From: HRBIN16 sp049969495
Lineage (GTDB): Bacteria > Armatimonadota > HRBIN16
NCBI GenBank assembly: GCA_049969495.1
Contig: JBMFOT010000071.1
Coordinates: 1-15,481, forward strand
Direction: 5' to 3'
Length of the DNA: 15,481 nt
The notes below the pieces were generated by a model. It did no database searches, was not told where the DNA came from, and saw only the letters and a list, made by a program, of their open reading frames with translations. Shown piece by piece: positions 14,501 to 15,481 of the stretch; positions within the stretch are counted from its first letter, which is position 1, and the number at the start of each line of letters is the position of its first letter. The translations under genes and the position numbers were made by a program.

Positions 14501-15481
14501 ACATCCTGTCCGGGTTGAGCATCTCGAGCGGAGGGTGGTACCGCTACTCCACCGACGGCGGCACCACCTGGAGCAGCTGGTACCTGGGCAGCGTGACCGG
14601 CTCCGACGGCACCACCGCTTTGCAGACTATCACCGCCAGCGATGTACCTTTCAACCAGCAGAGCGCGTCTGCCAACAAAATCCAGTTCGCGGTGAGCGAT
14701 TTGGCGGGTAACTGGAGCTATAGCCCCGTTTATACAGTAGCGACCAAATACACCACCACGCTGGAGCTGGACAACGCTTCGGGCACCATTGGGCAACCTG
14801 CCACACTGCGAGCTACCCTACGTCGCGTGTCCGATGGGGCACTGTTGAGCGGTAAATCGGTGAGCTTTAACGTGGACGGCACGAACGCAGGTGCAGCCAA
14901 CACCAACGCCTCCGGAGTAGCCACCCGCTCGTGGACGGTGACAGCCGGTGTGCTGGGCGACCGCACGATGAGCGCGTCGTTTGCGGGCGACAGTACCTAT
15001 CACGGCACATCGGATACCGCCATCTTCCGCCGCTACGCCAACACCACGGTGGAGGTAGCAAACACGAGCGGAAGCCGCGGGGACACGGTGACCCTTAGCG
15101 CCACCCTGAAACGCGCACACGACGGCGCGTTAATCGGCGGACGCACCCTCAGATTCAAGGTGGATGGCTCGCCCGTCGGTGACGCAGTGACCAGCTCCAG
15201 CGGCGTCGCCAGCCTGAACTACACCATCCCCGCAGGCGCGTCGCTGGGAGCACACACCATCCAAGTGGACTTCGCCGGAGACGCCCCGCTCAACCCCAGC
15301 AGCGGCACGGGCACGCTGAACGTCTCCGCCAGCACCCGCCGGGTGGATGGAACCGTACACCTGCAGGACTTCAGTGGTGATCCGAGCACGCAGTTGGTGT
15401 CCATCGAGATCCGTAATGCGGGTAGCACCTCTGCTTTGGAGACTCACGTGGTGACGCTGGACGGCAGCAGCCAGTACTCGT
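11503..15481 (+). CDS. Secreted subtilisin-family (S8, KP-43-like) protease, 3' end outside window
   Basis: The first 1326 codons are present and the frame is still open at the window end. A signal peptide is followed by ALA-Q (cleavage near 29). Two propeptide-like modules (about 160-217 and 240-297), each with a degenerate LxxVxxHPQVRWV-type end, look like tandem I9 inhibitors. The catalytic domain (about 315-620) has D338 in GVMDTG, H372 in HGHGTHVTG, N484 in SAGNDG and S562 in GTSMATPHVAG, all intact. A beta-barrel at 633-735 with NDLDLYL (670-676) and DNVE is like the KP-43 group. Then come a linker domain, two ~105-residue repeats (862-969, 970-1078), two Ig-like domains (about 1083-1176, 1178-1276) and a module starting VDGTVHLQDF (1281). 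The protein is probably exported to degrade proteins; how it is anchored lies beyond the window. GGAGG seven bases before the ATG fixes the start. Confidence 0.93.
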   Translation, partial: MRSNPIRLLPAVWAMAMLLVISLAPLALAQQAKKTASPSGVPFLLLPGSPLDILLAAPGATFPLQYQSSVAHTRPELANKQLPVGPQYLQEGKALGNEGVVEAGRFILPFGTKGEKVALAFLSGDYVPPQGEKLQPALARLAQQRAAQLSTLGFNARPAVYAFILLNGRLDEGLQAWLVERGVELFGFYPYTAYQARIPVDALNAVASHPQVRWVGQPNPVQKLDPDLLYFMGDTSGERIWLYVNLFAADEGAKAAIENMAAETGVYDPSLGVFAIVADAATVNRLLDIDAVLFVEPIRPSHTMHTQSQASINADLLWYYQHDGRPEGGRAIKVGVMDTGLSFHWDLNNIWGGSAGYNRTTETNWWDDVHGHGTHVTGTFMGEGNVQARYRGMAQGLRDTDVDGFDLLISKVFRRASDGRGVSEGNSVYEGLLDMQGREARYKRQVFNYSGGFSGTNLVGTDAQSRKVDELFQQNIVPVISAGNDGPGGGTIGGPGVAKGAFTVGAIYDDEPSYLDRVTNYSSRGPTGDSRVKPDVVAPGSWIDSLSNTNNAGYATGWSGTSMATPHVAGLVAGMIGHYNFPAWATKAVILANTVHIGDTLANQGRGKVDAFLSHYNTDGFWYAWWWGNGGTGDLRTVDFNLPQNASMLRVVLVYPDAPAPSGGSVALKNDLDLYLDKAPFSSGASGDWWSLSARDNVEVITVYNASAGDYRIKVYTYAQNEGSSQAWSVAVRAVYGPVNPNITQVFQTPVAVKPNVNFDVTGWARADSFVASGVYGDISLLTSGISLNSMTYVRYAPNGAEESFTFSGTDGMNQGNIPAGYWRRLVWNLRGTSEGSKSVRYRVRSINGGTATVTNTIIVDGTDPGNWQSFWPDWTNSATPSCWIKVQDTLSGLNTSALYYWYWTSGTGTQGPFACGTPASNGSTAQEWIYAASVPFNQEGGSGQNQVYFRAYDRAGNYSDSGWQVVKIDLTAPQDWQNFTVTSVGSTGLTPTCTVQAWDILSGLSISSGGWYRYSTDGGTTWSSWYLGSVTGSDGTTALQTITASDVPFNQQSASANKIQFAVSDLAGNWSYSPVYTVATKYTTTLELDNASGTIGQPATLRATLRRVSDGALLSGKSVSFNVDGTNAGAANTNASGVATRSWTVTAGVLGDRTMSASFAGDSTYHGTSDTAIFRRYANTTVEVANTSGSRGDTVTLSATLKRAHDGALIGGRTLRFKVDGSPVGDAVTSSSGVASLNYTIPAGASLGAHTIQVDFAGDAPLNPSSGTGTLNVSASTRRVDGTVHLQDFSGDPSTQLVSIEIRNAGSTSALETHVVTLDGSSQYS
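14086..14739 (+). repeat. Two tandem ~105-residue repeats within the protease
   Basis: Copy one (14086-14409) and copy two (14410-14739) share this order: D-x-T-x-P, W-Q-x-F, a C-containing strand, D-x-LSGL, a W/Y-rich strand, VPFNQ, a polar loop, V/F-x-x-DxAGN. The copies are diverged at the DNA level, so duplication is old. They look like extracellular beta-sandwich modules. Confidence 0.65.
14749..15330 (+). repeat. Two Ig-like domains within the protease
   Basis: The two ~95-residue copies start at about 14749 and 15034. Each has T-x-E-x-x-N-x-SG, then TLxATL or TLSATL, RxxDGALxxG, a VDG turn, ASGVA or SSGVA, and a closing FAGD. This is the pattern of bacterial Ig-like (Big) domains used as stalks or binding modules on secreted proteins. 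Confidence 0.65.

Noticed and set aside
13516..14796. 426-codon open frame on the minus strand
   Set aside because: It lies wholly antisense to the protease, whose frame has clear motifs. It is Gly/Ala/Arg/Val-rich without recognisable features.
1..15481. CRISPR array, tRNA or rRNA, transposase, toxin-antitoxin or phage genes
   Set aside because: Both strands were read for regularly spaced repeats, cloverleaf arms and motif-bearing ORFs; none seen. The PIN domain belongs to a YacL-type membrane protein, not a VapC toxin with an antitoxin partner.

Overview
The window is about 15.5 kb of GC-rich bacterial chromosome carrying ten protein genes, one possible gene remnant and several short non-coding elements. 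No tRNA, rRNA, CRISPR array, integrase or transposase gene was seen. The best guess for the host is a member of Armatimonadota or a nearby deep-branching lineage. This rests on three points: a fused ispDF directly behind a YacL-type PIN-TRAM gene, KP-43-like secreted subtilases with Ig-like tails, and a C-terminal module starting VDGTVHLQDF that I associate from memory with Armatimonadota surface proteins. It is inference, not proof.

Left part (1-5372). A DUF885 metallopeptidase-like gene lies on the minus strand (158-1816), flanked on both sides by hairpin elements that share the core CTCCTACGA. Divergent from it, an envelope redox pair runs rightward: dsbD (1967-3802) and a membrane-anchored thioredoxin (3813-4406) whose thioredoxin domain looks like a copy of the DsbD C-terminal domain. 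A well-formed sigma70-like promoter overlapping the end of the thioredoxin gene leads into a cysteine-rich protein of unknown function (4536-5372).

Middle part (5369-8884), all minus strand. The transcription order is ubiX, a YacL-like membrane PIN-TRAM protein, ispDF, then a small unknown membrane protein. The last three are nearly contiguous and probably form one unit. The yacL-ispD-ispF order matches the Bacillus operon, but here ispD and ispF are fused. Isoprenoid precursors (IspDF) and prenylated flavin (UbiX) both belong to prenyl metabolism. The unit ends against the unknown 278-aa gene with overlapping stop codons (CTAG).

Right part (8997-15481), plus strand. A 62-codon ORF that looks like a cut-off N-terminus of a larger protein supplies the ribosome binding site of a cytoplasmic glycoside-hydrolase-like enzyme (9188-11236). 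A 266-bp intergenic region follows, with phased A-tracts, a good promoter and a structured leader. It drives a large secreted subtilisin-family protease (11503 to beyond the window end) with two propeptide-like modules, a KP-43-type beta-barrel, two tandem ~105-residue repeats and two Ig-like domains.

The strongest candidates for something undescribed are the GH-like enzyme, the modular protease with its leader RNA, the cysteine-rich unknown beside dsbD, and the paired hairpins around the DUF885 gene. I see no clear evidence of a complete novel defence or mobile system.
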